DNA of 64,000 bases from JALORV01 sp963702595 (GTDB lineage Bacteria > Pseudomonadota > Gammaproteobacteria > Burkholderiales > Burkholderiaceae_F). Below, piece by piece: positions 1-9,368 of this stretch (its first letter is position 1; each line of letters starts with the position of its first letter). The stretch is from positions 412,453-476,452 of the forward strand of contig CAVPDC010000013.1 of NCBI GenBank assembly GCA_963702595.1. The letters run 5' to 3'. A model generated the notes under the pieces. It made no database searches and was not told the DNA's origin. It worked only from the letters and a program-made list of their open reading frames with translations. The position numbers were made by a program, and so were the translations under genes.

Positions 1-245
1 AGGGTGTCGAGCAGATGGTAGGCAACGGCTGGGAGTGGACTGCTACGCCGTTTGCAGGATTTGACGGCTTCTCGCCGCGTCCCCACTACCCCGGCTACTC
101 GGCCAACTTCTTCGACGGCGAGCACTATGTGATGAAGGGCGCCTCGCCGCGCACGGCACTGCGGCTCGCGCGGCCGTCTTTTCGCAACTGGTTCCGCGCC
201 GAGTACCCCTACGCCTACGCCACGGTGCGCCTGGCGCGCGATTGA
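1..245 (+). CDS. egtB: EgtB-like ergothioneine biosynthesis sulfoxide synthase, C-terminal end (partial)
   Basis: Only the last ~80 residues are present; the frame is open at the left edge of the window. The sequence has the closing half of a formylglycine-generating-enzyme (SUMF1/FGE) fold: NGWEWTATPF, then GEHYVMKGAS and a C-terminal RNWFRAEYPYAYATVRLARD-type ending. This matches EgtB, which joins gamma-glutamylcysteine or cysteine to hercynine using non-haem iron. The adjacent gene on the opposite strand is egtD, which makes the trimethylhistidine substrate and supports EgtB over other FGE-fold proteins. The two genes end tail to tail, 21 bp apart, so they are not one transcript here. The N-terminal DinB-like iron-binding domain would lie outside the window. 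Confidence 0.8.
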   Translation, partial: GVEQMVGNGWEWTATPFAGFDGFSPRPHYPGYSANFFDGEHYVMKGASPRTALRLARPSFRNWFRAEYPYAYATVRLARD

Positions 246-266
246 GCGGTTCAGGCGACGTGCTGG

Positions 267-1229
267 CTACTGCGCCAGTGCAAGCGCAAAGCGGTCAGCC
301 GGGTCCGTGTAGAGATTCACGCTGGCAAATCCAGCCGCACGCAGCAGACTCGCAAGAGCGGTCGGGGTGGTCTTGTAGGAATTCTCCGTGTGAATGCGGG
401 CACCGGCGGCAAAGGCTCGCTCGCCGCCGGGCCAGCCGACGCGCACCGGTCGGCGCGCCTCCAGGTGCATCTCGATGCGGCTCTCAGCCGGATTGAAGAG
501 CGCCACGTGGCGCCAGTCACTGGGCGTGAAGTCGGTTCCGGCCAGCCGGTTGACGACGTTCAGCACATTGAGATTGAACGCTGCCGTGACACCCAGTGCA
601 TCGTCGTAGGCGGCGACGATCTCCGCAGGGTCCTTTACGAGATCGGCGCCCAGCAGCAGGTGGCCACCCGCACACTGCGCGTGAATGTCCGCCAGAAACA
701 CCCGCGCCTCCTCCGGCGAAAAATTTCCGATCGACGAACCTGGATAGAAGATGACCCGCCGCCGTGCACTGACCTCGGGCGGCAATGTGAGTCCGCGCGA
801 GAAGTCGGCGGCGACGCCGATGATGTCCAGGTGAGGATGCCTGCGCGCAACTGACGCGAGCTGAGCACGCAGGAACTCCCCCGCGATGTCGACCGCGACG
901 TACTGCGACGGCCGCAACGCTTCGAAGAGTCTTTCGGCCTTGGCGCAGTCGCCGGCGCCGAGGTCGATCAGCGTGCAGCCCGCGCCGATCTGCCTGGCGA
1001 ACTCGTCGGTATGGCGGACGAATATCGCCTGTTCGTCGCGCGGCAGCGTGTACTCGGGCAGTTCGCAGATCGCCTCGAAGAGCCGCGCACCGAGCGCGTC
1101 ATAGAAGAACTTGGGCAGGATCGTGGCCAACGGCGCAGCGAGTCCCGCGCGCAACTCGACCGCGGGGTCGGCGGCCGTCGCGAGCAGGTCGAAGAAGCGC
1201 ACGCGTGACGCGGCATCGGCGGTTGCCAT
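267..1229 (-). CDS. egtD: L-histidine N(alpha)-methyltransferase EgtD
   Basis: 320 residues, the normal EgtD length. It methylates histidine three times with S-adenosylmethionine to give hercynine, the first step of ergothioneine synthesis in the cytoplasm. Visible motifs: the family N-terminal block FFYDALGARLFEAI and LPEYTLPR (residues ~41-64), the SAM-binding LIDLGAGDCAK (~87-97), the FYPGSSIGNF block, and the C-terminal HTENSYK segment that lines the histidine pocket in characterised EgtD. The ATG at 1229 is the natural start. It is transcribed toward egtB, which is unusual because the two are commonly co-directional. Confidence 0.93.
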   Translation of the reverse strand: MATADAASRVRFFDLLATAADPAVELRAGLAAPLATILPKFFYDALGARLFEAICELPEYTLPRDEQAIFVRHTDEFARQIGAGCTLIDLGAGDCAKAERLFEALRPSQYVAVDIAGEFLRAQLASVARRHPHLDIIGVAADFSRGLTLPPEVSARRRVIFYPGSSIGNFSPEEARVFLADIHAQCAGGHLLLGADLVKDPAEIVAAYDDALGVTAAFNLNVLNVVNRLAGTDFTPSDWRHVALFNPAESRIEMHLEARRPVRVGWPGGERAFAAGARIHTENSYKTTPTALASLLRAAGFASVNLYTDPADRFALALAQ

Positions 1230-1382
1230 GCGCGAGTCTAGGGCCTGTCAACGATAGGCATCGCGATGCGCCAGGCCCCGGCGGGGCGCGCAGCAAGGCG
1301 CGGCGACGGGGACAGTTGCTGATGTAACTCGGGGAGCCGCGTCGACGCGCCGCGCGGTCAATGAAAGATCAACGGCGGTGCG

Positions 1383-1898
1383 CTAGGCGGGTGCAATCCG
1401 TGGGTTCAGCACCAGCCAGGCTCCCGCTCTGTGACCGAGGCGGACGCCTTCCTCGCGCAGGCGTGTGGCCCGATACAAGTCGTCCAGCGGCCAGGTGGTG
1501 CTGAGGGCGCCGTTGTCGTTGACGAGGCGCCACACAGGCCAACGTGGTTTGTGCCCTTGAACAAGGTCTTCCGCCACGGCGCCTGCCACGATCTTCACGA
1601 AGATGCCGGTCATCAGCGGGCAGGTGCGATCGGCGCCAAATCGCTTGGAGAGATTGGCTCGCACCTGCGACACCGTGATCGTCCCACCCGGCGGTACCTG
1701 TGCGATCTCCTCCGCCACCAGCAGCGGTGTTGGCAGTAAGAGGCGGTCACCGAGTCGCTTGTCGGTGACGATCTCAGGCTCGAGTTCCGGCCGCAGCTTG
1801 GCGCTCCAGTTCGGCGCCTTCGGTTTCGTCTTGCGCTTTGCCGGCGCAGTCTTGCGTCGGGTGACGATACTGGCATTCGGGGTTCGCGCTGCGACCAT
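1383..1898 (-). CDS. MGMT/ATL-like DNA-binding-fold protein
   Basis: 171 residues from the ATG at 1898, chosen because a strong purine-rich ribosome site (gagggagg) sits just upstream; a longer frame exists but has no comparable site. The first ~30 residues are Lys/Arg/Ala/Pro-rich. The core (EEIAQVPPGGTITVSQVRANL, then a TCPLMTGIF segment and PRWPVWRLVNDNG) resembles the winged-helix part of O6-alkylguanine-DNA alkyltransferase-like proteins. The classical PCHR catalytic motif is not present; a Cys lies in TCPL instead, so alkyl transfer is uncertain. It could be a non-catalytic DNA-binding relative. It lies downstream of ilvA on the same strand, separated by about 165 bp. Confidence 0.6.
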   Translation of the reverse strand: MVAARTPNASIVTRRKTAPAKRKTKPKAPNWSAKLRPELEPEIVTDKRLGDRLLLPTPLLVAEEIAQVPPGGTITVSQVRANLSKRFGADRTCPLMTGIFVKIVAGAVAEDLVQGHKPRWPVWRLVNDNGALSTTWPLDDLYRATRLREEGVRLGHRAGAWLVLNPRIAPA

Positions 1899-2064
1899 GC
1901 CGCCTCCCTCTTCCGTCTCTTCGACATAAGGTAGCGATGCCGCTAAAGAGGCCAATGATCTGGCGCAAGCGGACCCACCGCACGCACTTGCGCGCAACAC
2001 GATGCACTGATGTGGAGCACTGGCCGCGCGGACGAAAACGAAAGATCGCGCGTGAGCGGTACGA

Positions 2065-3279
2065 CTAGTAAGGATGCGTCTCGGCGTACAGCCCCGCATC
2101 CCGCAATGTGCGCAGCACTTCTTCAATGTGCTCCGGCCCGCGGGTCTGCAGGACGAACTCCAGCTCGGCGTTCTGCACCGGCAGCGTCGTGAAGGCGCGC
2201 TGATGCTCGACTTCCTCGATGTTGGCGCCTGCCTGCCCGATCAGCGTGGCAGCACGCGCCAGTTCACCCGGAACGTCGCGGGTGTGGACTCGAATGCGCG
2301 CCAGGCGTCCGGCGCGCACCATGCCGCGCTCAATGATGTCCGCGAGCACCATCGGATCGATGTTGCCGCCACAGAGGATCAACCCGACCTTGCGCCCGAG
2401 GAAGCGTTCACGATGGCGCAGCATCGCTGCCAGCCCGGCGGCGCCGGCGCCCTCGACGACGGTCTTCTCGATCTCCAGGAGCATGACGATGGCCTGCTCG
2501 ATGTCGCCCTCGGCCACCAGCACGACGTCGTCGACCAGGCGCTTGACAATCGGCCAGGTGAGTTCACCCGGCCGCTTGACCGCGATGCCCTCGGCCAGGG
2601 TGGCGTTCGCGGTCGGCATTTCGACACCCTTGAACGCCGCGTACATCGAGGGAAACTGTTCGGTCTGCACGCCGATGATCTGGATGCCGGGCTTCACCGC
2701 GCGCGCGCCGGTCGCAATGCCGGAAATGAGCCCGCCGCCGCCGATGGCCACGCACAGGCTATCGAGCGCCGGCTGCTGCGCCAGCATCTCGAGCGCGACG
2801 GTGCCCTGCCCGGCAATCACATCGACGTCATCGTACGGATGCACCATCGTGAGCCCGCGACTCGCCGCCAGCAGCGACGCTTCCTGGCGGGCGTCATCAA
2901 AGGTGTCGCCGGTCAGGATGACCTCCGCGCCGAACCCGCGCGTGCGCTCAATCTTCACCATCGGCGTGAAGCGCGGCATGACGATGACCGCCGGAATGCC
3001 GAGCCGCTGCGCGTGATACGCAACTCCTTGCGCATGATTGCCGGCCGAGACGGCAATGACGCCCGCCTGGCGTTGCTTCGGCGTCAGAAGTGACAGCTTG
3101 TTAAGCGCGCCGCGCTCCTTGAACGAGGCGGTGAACTGCAGGTTCTCGAACTTGAGGTAGACCTCCGCGCCGGTGATCTGCGACAGCGTCCGTGAGTGAA
3201 CGCACGGCGTTTCTTCGACATGCCCGTGCAGGCGCTCGGCGGCAGCGCGGATCGATTCCAGTGTGACGGTGTCGCTCAA
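2065..3279 (-). CDS. ilvA: Threonine ammonia-lyase (threonine deaminase) with ACT-like C-terminus
   Basis: 404 residues. A PLP enzyme that deaminates threonine to 2-oxobutanoate. The PLP lysine is in ASFKERGALN (K54) and the phosphate-binding GGGGLISG loop is at ~180-187. The last ~75 residues (RIRVHTRDVPGELARAATLIGQAGANIEEVEHQ) form a single ACT-type regulatory domain, as in the ~400-residue short enzymes rather than the ~500-residue biosynthetic IlvA with two regulatory domains. The start appears to be TTG at 3279, because no ATG or GTG fits the N-terminus. It diverges from the ABC ATPase gene at 3378. Confidence 0.88.
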   Translation of the reverse strand: MSDTVTLESIRAAAERLHGHVEETPCVHSRTLSQITGAEVYLKFENLQFTASFKERGALNKLSLLTPKQRQAGVIAVSAGNHAQGVAYHAQRLGIPAVIVMPRFTPMVKIERTRGFGAEVILTGDTFDDARQEASLLAASRGLTMVHPYDDVDVIAGQGTVALEMLAQQPALDSLCVAIGGGGLISGIATGARAVKPGIQIIGVQTEQFPSMYAAFKGVEMPTANATLAEGIAVKRPGELTWPIVKRLVDDVVLVAEGDIEQAIVMLLEIEKTVVEGAGAAGLAAMLRHRERFLGRKVGLILCGGNIDPMVLADIIERGMVRAGRLARIRVHTRDVPGELARAATLIGQAGANIEEVEHQRAFTTLPVQNAELEFVLQTRGPEHIEEVLRTLRDAGLYAETHPY

Positions 3280-3377
3280 GGGGAATGCTCGCGCCGGCGG
3301 CAGACGGGGCTTCGATTGTAGCGAGCGTCACGCCCGCCTCGCCGTAAAGATCTCGGGCCGCCCGTAGAATCGATCGC

Positions 3378-4034
3378 ATGCTGCACCTCATCGGCCTCAC
3401 CAAGCGTTATCGCGAGCGCGTCGTGCTCGATCAATTGCAGCTTGAGGTCGGCAGCGGCGAGTACATCGCGATCGTCGGCGAGTCCGGCTCGGGCAAGTCA
3501 ACCCTGCTGAACCTGATCGCGGGGCTGGATCGACCGGACGTCGGCTCGGTGATCATCGATGGCGCCGACATCGCGCGTATGCACGACGATGCGCGCACGC
3601 TGACGCGGCGCTCTAAGCTCGGCTTCGTGTTCCAGGCATTCCACGTGCTGCCGCATCTTTCGGTGCTGCAGAACGTGACGTTGCCCCTGGTGCTGCTCGG
3701 CGAGATGCCCGAGGCACGCGAGCAGCGTGCCCGCGAATTGCTGGCCGAGGTCGGTCTCGGCGATCGCGAGAACAGCATGCCGCGCGAGCTGTCGGGCGGC
3801 GAATTGCAGCGCGTGGCCGTGGCACGCGCGCTCGTGCACCGACCGGCGCTGGTGCTGGCCGACGAGCCGACCGGAAATCTCGACCCCGACACCGCGACGG
3901 TCGTGCTGGACCTGCTCGCGCGCGAGATCCGAAGTCGCCGCGCCGCCGGTGTGCTGGTGACGCACTCCGAGGCGGCGGCGGCCACCGCCGACCGCATCCT
4001 GCGGCTCGACCACGGAAAACTGGTGCCGCTTTGA
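3378..4034 (+). CDS. LolD/AttE-type ABC transporter ATP-binding protein
   Basis: 218 residues with the full nucleotide-binding set: Walker A GESGSGKS (34-41), Q-loop FVFQAFHVLP (~84-92), signature LSGGE (138-142), Walker B ALVLADEPT (~157-165) and a late His switch (VTHSE). The subgroup is that of LolD, MacB-NBD and AttE, which pair with FtsX/MacB-type permeases. The obvious partner is the 849-residue permease at 6678, although a P-type ATPase gene lies in between. The order ATPase, permease, AttH matches the Att/AttH family of envelope ABC systems. Substrate unknown. Confidence 0.88.
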   Translation: MLHLIGLTKRYRERVVLDQLQLEVGSGEYIAIVGESGSGKSTLLNLIAGLDRPDVGSVIIDGADIARMHDDARTLTRRSKLGFVFQAFHVLPHLSVLQNVTLPLVLLGEMPEAREQRARELLAEVGLGDRENSMPRELSGGELQRVAVARALVHRPALVLADEPTGNLDPDTATVVLDLLAREIRSRRAAGVLVTHSEAAAATADRILRLDHGKLVPL

Positions 4035-4088
4035 TCCCGGGTTGACGCCCGGCCAAGCCACTGTTGCAAACGCGGCTAGGCTGGCAGC

Positions 4089-6638
4089 ATGGCCCGGGAA
4101 GCCGCGACTGTACTGCCGATGACGCCGTGGGCGAAGGATGCGGGCTCAGTGCTGGCCGCGGTGGAGAGTCGTCGCGAGGGGCTCTCCGCGGCGGAGGCCG
4201 CACGCCGTCTACAGGCGACCGGCCCCAACGAAATTGGCCGTTCAAGCCGCGCCGGCGCGCTCGCCACTCTGGCGGCGCAGTTCAAGAGTCCACTGCTTCT
4301 GATCCTCGTGTTCGCCGCGGTGATCTCGGCGATCAACCGCGACTGGCTCGACGCGCTTATCGTGATGACGATCATCGTCGCCAGCGCTGCACTCACTTTT
4401 ACGCAGGAGTACACGGCCTCGCGAGCCGTAGAGAAGCTGCTCGCACGCGTCAGCCTGCGTGCGCGATTGCTGCGCGACGGCGCGGTGGTCGAGCTGGACG
4501 CGCGAGAAATCGTGCCGGGCGACATCGTGCTGCTGTCCGCCGGCAGCCTGGTGCCGGCGGACGGCCTGGTACTCGAGGCCGATGACTTCTTCGTCAATGA
4601 GGCGACGCTGACCGGCGAATCGTTCCCGGTCGAGAAATCCCCGGGCCGCGCTGACGCCACGGCCAGCCTTGCGCAGCGTTCCAATTACGTCTGCCTCGGC
4701 ACGAACGTGCGCAGCGGAACGGCCAAGGTGCTCATCACAGCGACCGGCCCGCGTACCGAGTTCGGCGAAATCGCCGCACGTCTTGCGCAGCGTGCTCCGG
4801 AAACCGATTTCGAGCGCGGCCTGCGCCGCTTCGGACATCTGTTGACACAACTGATGACGCTGCTGGTGCTCGTGATCTTCGCCGCGAACGTCGCGTCCGA
4901 TCGGCCGGTCACTGATTCACTGCTGTTCGCGGTGGCGCTTGCGGTCGGCCTTGCGCCGGAGCTGCTGCCAGCCGTTGTGAGCCTCACCCTGTCACGTGGG
5001 GCGCGTCGCATGGCCACTGCCGGTGTCATCGTGAGGCGTCTCGCCGCGATGGAGAACTTCGGCGCGATGACGGTGCTCGCGACCGACAAGACCGGGACGC
5101 TCACCGCCGGCGTGGTGCGGCTGGACGGCGCCACCGACGGCGAGGGCCAACCATCGGACGACGTGCTGCGGCTGGCGGCACTGAACGCGCGACTGCAGAC
5201 AGGTCTGCCGAATGCGCTCGACGAGGCCATCAGCGCCGCGAGTACCGTGCTCACGCTCGACGACTGGACCAAGAGCGAGGAGATCCCTTACGACTTCGTC
5301 CGCAAGCGACTGACGATTGCGGTGCGACGGGCGGGGCAGGACAACGACACCCTGATCACCAAGGGCGCGCTCGACGGGGTGCTCGCTGCGTGCACCGGCC
5401 GGCGCCGAGGTTCGTTCGCTACGCCGATGAGCGAGATCGAACATGAGCAACTCCGCGAACGCGCCGCCGCCTGGGCCGACGAAGGCTTCCGCGTGCTGGG
5501 GGTTGCCACGCGCACCATCGACCGACGCGAACGCTACACGGTAGACGACGAGCAGGCGATGGTGTTCGAAGGATTTCTGCTGTTCTTCGACCCGCCGAAA
5601 CCCGATTCGGCCGAGGCGATCAAGCAGCTGAGACGGCGCGGCGTCGCGTTGAAGATCATCACCGGCGACAACCGTCGCGTGGCGGCGCATGTAGCGCAGG
5701 CCGTTGGGCTCAAGGCCGGTCGCATCCTGACCGGCGCCGAGTTGCGCGAGATGCACGACGAGGCGCTCTGGCACGTCGCCCACCGGACTGCCATTTTTGC
5801 GGAGGTCGACCCCGGCCAGAAGGAACGCATCATCCGCGCACTGCGCCATGCAGGGCATGTGGTTGGCTATCTCGGCGACGGTATCAACGATGCCCCGGCA
5901 CTGCACGCGGCCGATGTCGGCATCTCGGTGGACTCGGCCGTGGACGTCGCGCGAGAGAGCGCCGACTTCGTCCTGCTGCAGCACGACCTCACGGTGCTGA
6001 CGCGCGCGATCGACGAAGGCCGGCGCGTGTTCGCCAACACGTTGAAGTATGTCTTCACGACGACGAGTGCCAACTTCGGCAACATGATCAGCATGGCCGC
6101 GCTATCGCTGGTGATTCCGTTCCTGCCGCTGCTGCCCAAGCAGATCCTTCTCAACAACTTCCTGTCGGACCTGCCGGCTATGGCAATCCCGGGTGACCGC
6201 GTCGACGCCGAAGCCATCGCGCGTCCGCGTCGCTGGGATGTCCCGACGATCCGAAACTTCATGCTGGTGTTCGGGCTCGCGAGCTCGATGTTCGACATGC
6301 TCACCTTCGTGATACTGCTCGGGGTTCTGCACGTGTCGCCAGCAGAATTCCGTACTGCGTGGTTCGTCGAGTCGCTGCTGACCGAGGTCGCGATCCTGCT
6401 CGTCGTGCGAACTCAGCGGCCACTGTGGCGCAGTGCGCCCGCGCCTGCGCTGCTGTGGATCAGCGCTGCGGTGGCGGCGGCAGCCCTGGCGCTGCCGTAC
6501 CTGCCCATCACCCAGGCGCTGTTCGACTTCGTCCCGCTTGGACTGGGCGTGCTCGCGCTGCTGGTGGGCATCACGGTCGCATACGTCATCGCCAACGAAG
6601 TCATCAAGTCCGCCTTCGGCAAGCGCGTCCACGTCTGA
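4089..6638 (+). CDS. P-type cation-translocating ATPase, MgtA/P2-P3-like
   Basis: 849 residues, full length. An N-terminal cation-ATPase domain (GLSAAEAARRLQATGPNEIG) leads into the transmembrane and actuator regions. Key motifs are TGES (175-178), the phosphorylation site DKTGTLT (D333), KGALDGV in the nucleotide domain, and GDGINDAPAL in the hinge. The C-terminal half resembles magnesium-importing MgtA/MgtB: IPFLPLLPKQILLNNFLSD, then PRRWD and SMFDMLTF. Mg2+ is therefore the best guess, but Ca2+ or another cation cannot be excluded. It starts 54 bp after the ABC ATPase stop and ends 39 bp before the ABC permease, so it is probably co-transcribed with a system it is not obviously part of. 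Confidence 0.88.
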   Translation: MAREAATVLPMTPWAKDAGSVLAAVESRREGLSAAEAARRLQATGPNEIGRSSRAGALATLAAQFKSPLLLILVFAAVISAINRDWLDALIVMTIIVASAALTFTQEYTASRAVEKLLARVSLRARLLRDGAVVELDAREIVPGDIVLLSAGSLVPADGLVLEADDFFVNEATLTGESFPVEKSPGRADATASLAQRSNYVCLGTNVRSGTAKVLITATGPRTEFGEIAARLAQRAPETDFERGLRRFGHLLTQLMTLLVLVIFAANVASDRPVTDSLLFAVALAVGLAPELLPAVVSLTLSRGARRMATAGVIVRRLAAMENFGAMTVLATDKTGTLTAGVVRLDGATDGEGQPSDDVLRLAALNARLQTGLPNALDEAISAASTVLTLDDWTKSEEIPYDFVRKRLTIAVRRAGQDNDTLITKGALDGVLAACTGRRRGSFATPMSEIEHEQLRERAAAWADEGFRVLGVATRTIDRRERYTVDDEQAMVFEGFLLFFDPPKPDSAEAIKQLRRRGVALKIITGDNRRVAAHVAQAVGLKAGRILTGAELREMHDEALWHVAHRTAIFAEVDPGQKERIIRALRHAGHVVGYLGDGINDAPALHAADVGISVDSAVDVARESADFVLLQHDLTVLTRAIDEGRRVFANTLKYVFTTTSANFGNMISMAALSLVIPFLPLLPKQILLNNFLSDLPAMAIPGDRVDAEAIARPRRWDVPTIRNFMLVFGLASSMFDMLTFVILLGVLHVSPAEFRTAWFVESLLTEVAILLVVRTQRPLWRSAPAPALLWISAAVAAAALALPYLPITQALFDFVPLGLGVLALLVGITVAYVIANEVIKSAFGKRVHV

Positions 6639-6677
6639 CCTCGCGCACCGCGCCGGCGCCTCGGTACACTCGCCCGC

Positions 6678-9227
6678 ATGCTGTGGCTGCTCGCGCACCT
6701 CTCCGGCGGCTACGCGCGCCATCACCCGCTGCGGGCGATCGTGCAGGTGATCGCCATCGCGATCGGTGTGGCGCTCGGCTACGCCATCAACCTGATCAAC
6801 GCTTCCGCGCTCGACGAGTTCTCGGGCGCGGTGCGCCATGTGCTCGGGCAGGCCGACTTCAGCGTCGGTGGCGGGCGGACCGGCTTCGATGAACGGCTGT
6901 ACGCGCGCATCGCGTCGCTTCCCGAGGTGGACACCGCGAGCCCGATCGTCGAGGTCGAGGCGCCGGTGCCATCGATGCCGCGTTCATCGGCCGGTCTGGC
7001 CACGCTACGCGTCGTCGGCGTCGACATCTTCCGCGCAGCGCTACTTTCGCCTGCGCTGATCGGTGAGGCCGAGGCCAGGGACGCTGGTCCGTTCGCGCTG
7101 CTTGGCGAGGGCCTCTTTCTTTCTCCGGCCGCGCTCGATCGCTTTAAGGTCCGACCCGGCGACACACTTGCGCTGCAGATCGGGCCCAACGTCATCACCT
7201 TCCCAATCGCGGGCCGCCTGCCCCGCGCCCGCGAAGGGGAGGAGCTTGCAGTGCTCGACATCGGCGCCGCGCAGTCGCGCCTGGACCAGGTCGGACGCCT
7301 GCATCGCATCGACATCAGGCTGGCCGCCAATGCCAGCCCGGCAGCAGCGCGCGAGACGATCACCGCGCTGCTACCGCCCGGCGTGACGCTCGCCACGCCT
7401 GACGAGGCTGCTCAGCGTGTCTCGAACGTGTCACGCGCCTATCGGGTCAATCTCAACGTACTCGCGCTGGTTGCGCTTTTCACCGGTGCCTTCCTGGTCT
7501 TCTCGCTGCAGGCGCAGGCAGTCGTTGCACGCCGGACGGAGCTCGCCTTCCTGCGCATCAGCGGGCTGACCGCCGGCGAACTCCAGCGCTGGCTGGTCGG
7601 CGAGGCGGCGATCGCCGGAGTGTTCGGTTCCGCGCTAGGCATCGCCGTCGGCATGGCATTGGCGGCGGCGGCGCTCGCGGTGCTGGGCGGCGACCTTGGC
7701 AGCGGATTTTTTGCCGGCGCGCAGGCACGACTTTCGATCGACCTGGGCTGGACGATTGCGTTCTTCGTGCTCGGTGTGGCGGCCGCGATCGCCGGCGGCT
7801 GGGGACCGGCGCGCGAAGCGGCACGCGTCGAGCCCGCGCTGGCATTGAAGTCCGGCTCGGAGGTCGATGCCCTTAAACCCTTGGCCGCCAACCTGTGGCC
7901 GGCGTACCTGTTGCTTGCGCTCGGCGCGGGCGCCGCATTGCTGCCGCCCGTGGGCGACCTGCCGATCTTTGGCTACATCTCGATTGCGCTGCTGCTGGTC
8001 GGCGCGATCCTGCTGCAGCCGCGCCTGGCACACGTGATCTTCGTGAGCATCGGCCGCGCCAGCCGCCGTTCACGCAGCGTGCCGTGGCTCGGAGCCACGA
8101 CACGGCTCGCCCAGGCGCCTTCGGGTGCCGCGATCGGACTGGCAGGCATCGTCGCGAGCTTCGCGCTGATGGTCGCGATGGCCACGATGGTGACGAGCTT
8201 CCGGCAGTCGCTCGACGTCTGGCTCGGCCAGGTGCTTCCCGCCGACCTCTATGTGCGCGCGGGCAGCCGGGGTGAATCGATGACGACCGCCTATCTTTCA
8301 GAGCGCGATCGCGCCATGCTCGCATCTGCCCCCGGCGTGCAGCGCGCCGAGTTCTCGCGCTTTACGCGCGTGGTCCTTGATCCCAAGCGATCGCCCGTGA
8401 CATTGGTGATCCGCCCGCTGGATACGTCCCGCCCGGCCCTGCCCCTGATCGGGCGAGCCATCGACTGGAAGTCCAGTGATCCGCCGCCGGCGTGGATCAG
8501 CCAGCCGATGAGCGAGTTGTACGGGATCGGAGTCGGACAACGAATCCGGATTCCGCTCGCTGGCGCGGAGCACGAGTTCCTCGTCATCGGCACTTGGCGC
8601 GACTATGCGCGCCAGAGTGGCGCGATCGCGCTGCGCGACAGGGACTACCAGCGCATCACCGGCGACAGCACCCGCACCGACGCGGCACTGTGGCTCGTGC
8701 CGGGCTTCCGGCCCAACGACGTGGTCGAGGCCGTGCGCGATCAACTCGACGTCGGCAACCAGGCCGAGTTCCTCCAGCCGGGCGAAATACGGCGGCTCAG
8801 CCTCGACATCTTCGACCGCAGCTTCGCCGTCACCTACCTGCTGGAGATCGCCGCGATCGTCATCGGGCTGATCGGCATCGCCGCCACCTTCTCTTCGCAA
8901 GCGCTGGCGCGCACCAAGGAGTTCGGGATGCTGCGCCATCTGGGCGTGACGCGCCGGCAGATCCTGGGCCAGTTCGCGATCGAAGGCTTGCTGGTGACGC
9001 TGCTCGGCATCGTGAGCGGGCTGGCGGTCGGATTTGCGGTAGCACTCGTGCTGATTCACGTCGTCAATCCGCAGTCGTTCCACTGGACGATGGAACTGCA
9101 CGTGCCGGCGGGCTTGATTTTGCTGCTGGTAGCCGCGCTGCTCGCAACTGCCACGCTGACGGCCCTACTGGCCGGGCGTCGTGCGGCGTCCGGCGAGGCG
9201 GTGCGCGCGGTGCGGGAGGACTGGTGA
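6678..9227 (+). CDS. FtsX/MacB-type ABC transporter permease (AttF/AttG-like)
   Basis: 849 residues. Architecture: an N-terminal membrane segment (~15-35), a periplasmic MacB-core-like domain (~40-250), a first FtsX block with several membrane segments (~255-390), a central membrane pair (~405-450), a second N-anchor (~485-510), a second periplasmic domain, and a final FtsX block (~715-840) with AATFSSQALARTKEFGMLRHLGVTRRQI, a typical FtsX signature. Two FtsX units in one chain are as expected for Att/YbbP-like permeases. These systems move or extract hydrophobic molecules at the inner membrane rather than pumping small solutes. Likely partners are the ATPase at 3378 and the AttH protein at 9369. 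Confidence 0.87.
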   Translation: MLWLLAHLSGGYARHHPLRAIVQVIAIAIGVALGYAINLINASALDEFSGAVRHVLGQADFSVGGGRTGFDERLYARIASLPEVDTASPIVEVEAPVPSMPRSSAGLATLRVVGVDIFRAALLSPALIGEAEARDAGPFALLGEGLFLSPAALDRFKVRPGDTLALQIGPNVITFPIAGRLPRAREGEELAVLDIGAAQSRLDQVGRLHRIDIRLAANASPAAARETITALLPPGVTLATPDEAAQRVSNVSRAYRVNLNVLALVALFTGAFLVFSLQAQAVVARRTELAFLRISGLTAGELQRWLVGEAAIAGVFGSALGIAVGMALAAAALAVLGGDLGSGFFAGAQARLSIDLGWTIAFFVLGVAAAIAGGWGPAREAARVEPALALKSGSEVDALKPLAANLWPAYLLLALGAGAALLPPVGDLPIFGYISIALLLVGAILLQPRLAHVIFVSIGRASRRSRSVPWLGATTRLAQAPSGAAIGLAGIVASFALMVAMATMVTSFRQSLDVWLGQVLPADLYVRAGSRGESMTTAYLSERDRAMLASAPGVQRAEFSRFTRVVLDPKRSPVTLVIRPLDTSRPALPLIGRAIDWKSSDPPPAWISQPMSELYGIGVGQRIRIPLAGAEHEFLVIGTWRDYARQSGAIALRDRDYQRITGDSTRTDAALWLVPGFRPNDVVEAVRDQLDVGNQAEFLQPGEIRRLSLDIFDRSFAVTYLLEIAAIVIGLIGIAATFSSQALARTKEFGMLRHLGVTRRQILGQFAIEGLLVTLLGIVSGLAVGFAVALVLIHVVNPQSFHWTMELHVPAGLILLLVAALLATATLTALLAGRRAASGEAVRAVREDW

Positions 9228-9368
9228 TTGCGCGCTCGGTGTACGCGACGCTGCGCATCGCCCGTGCACCTCGCGCGATGGAAGTGCGCACGAAGCTTGA
9301 AAACGGCCCGGCGCTCCGTGCGAATACAAAGGCAACCATGAGAGCAACAGCAGAGCGACGGGTGGGTC

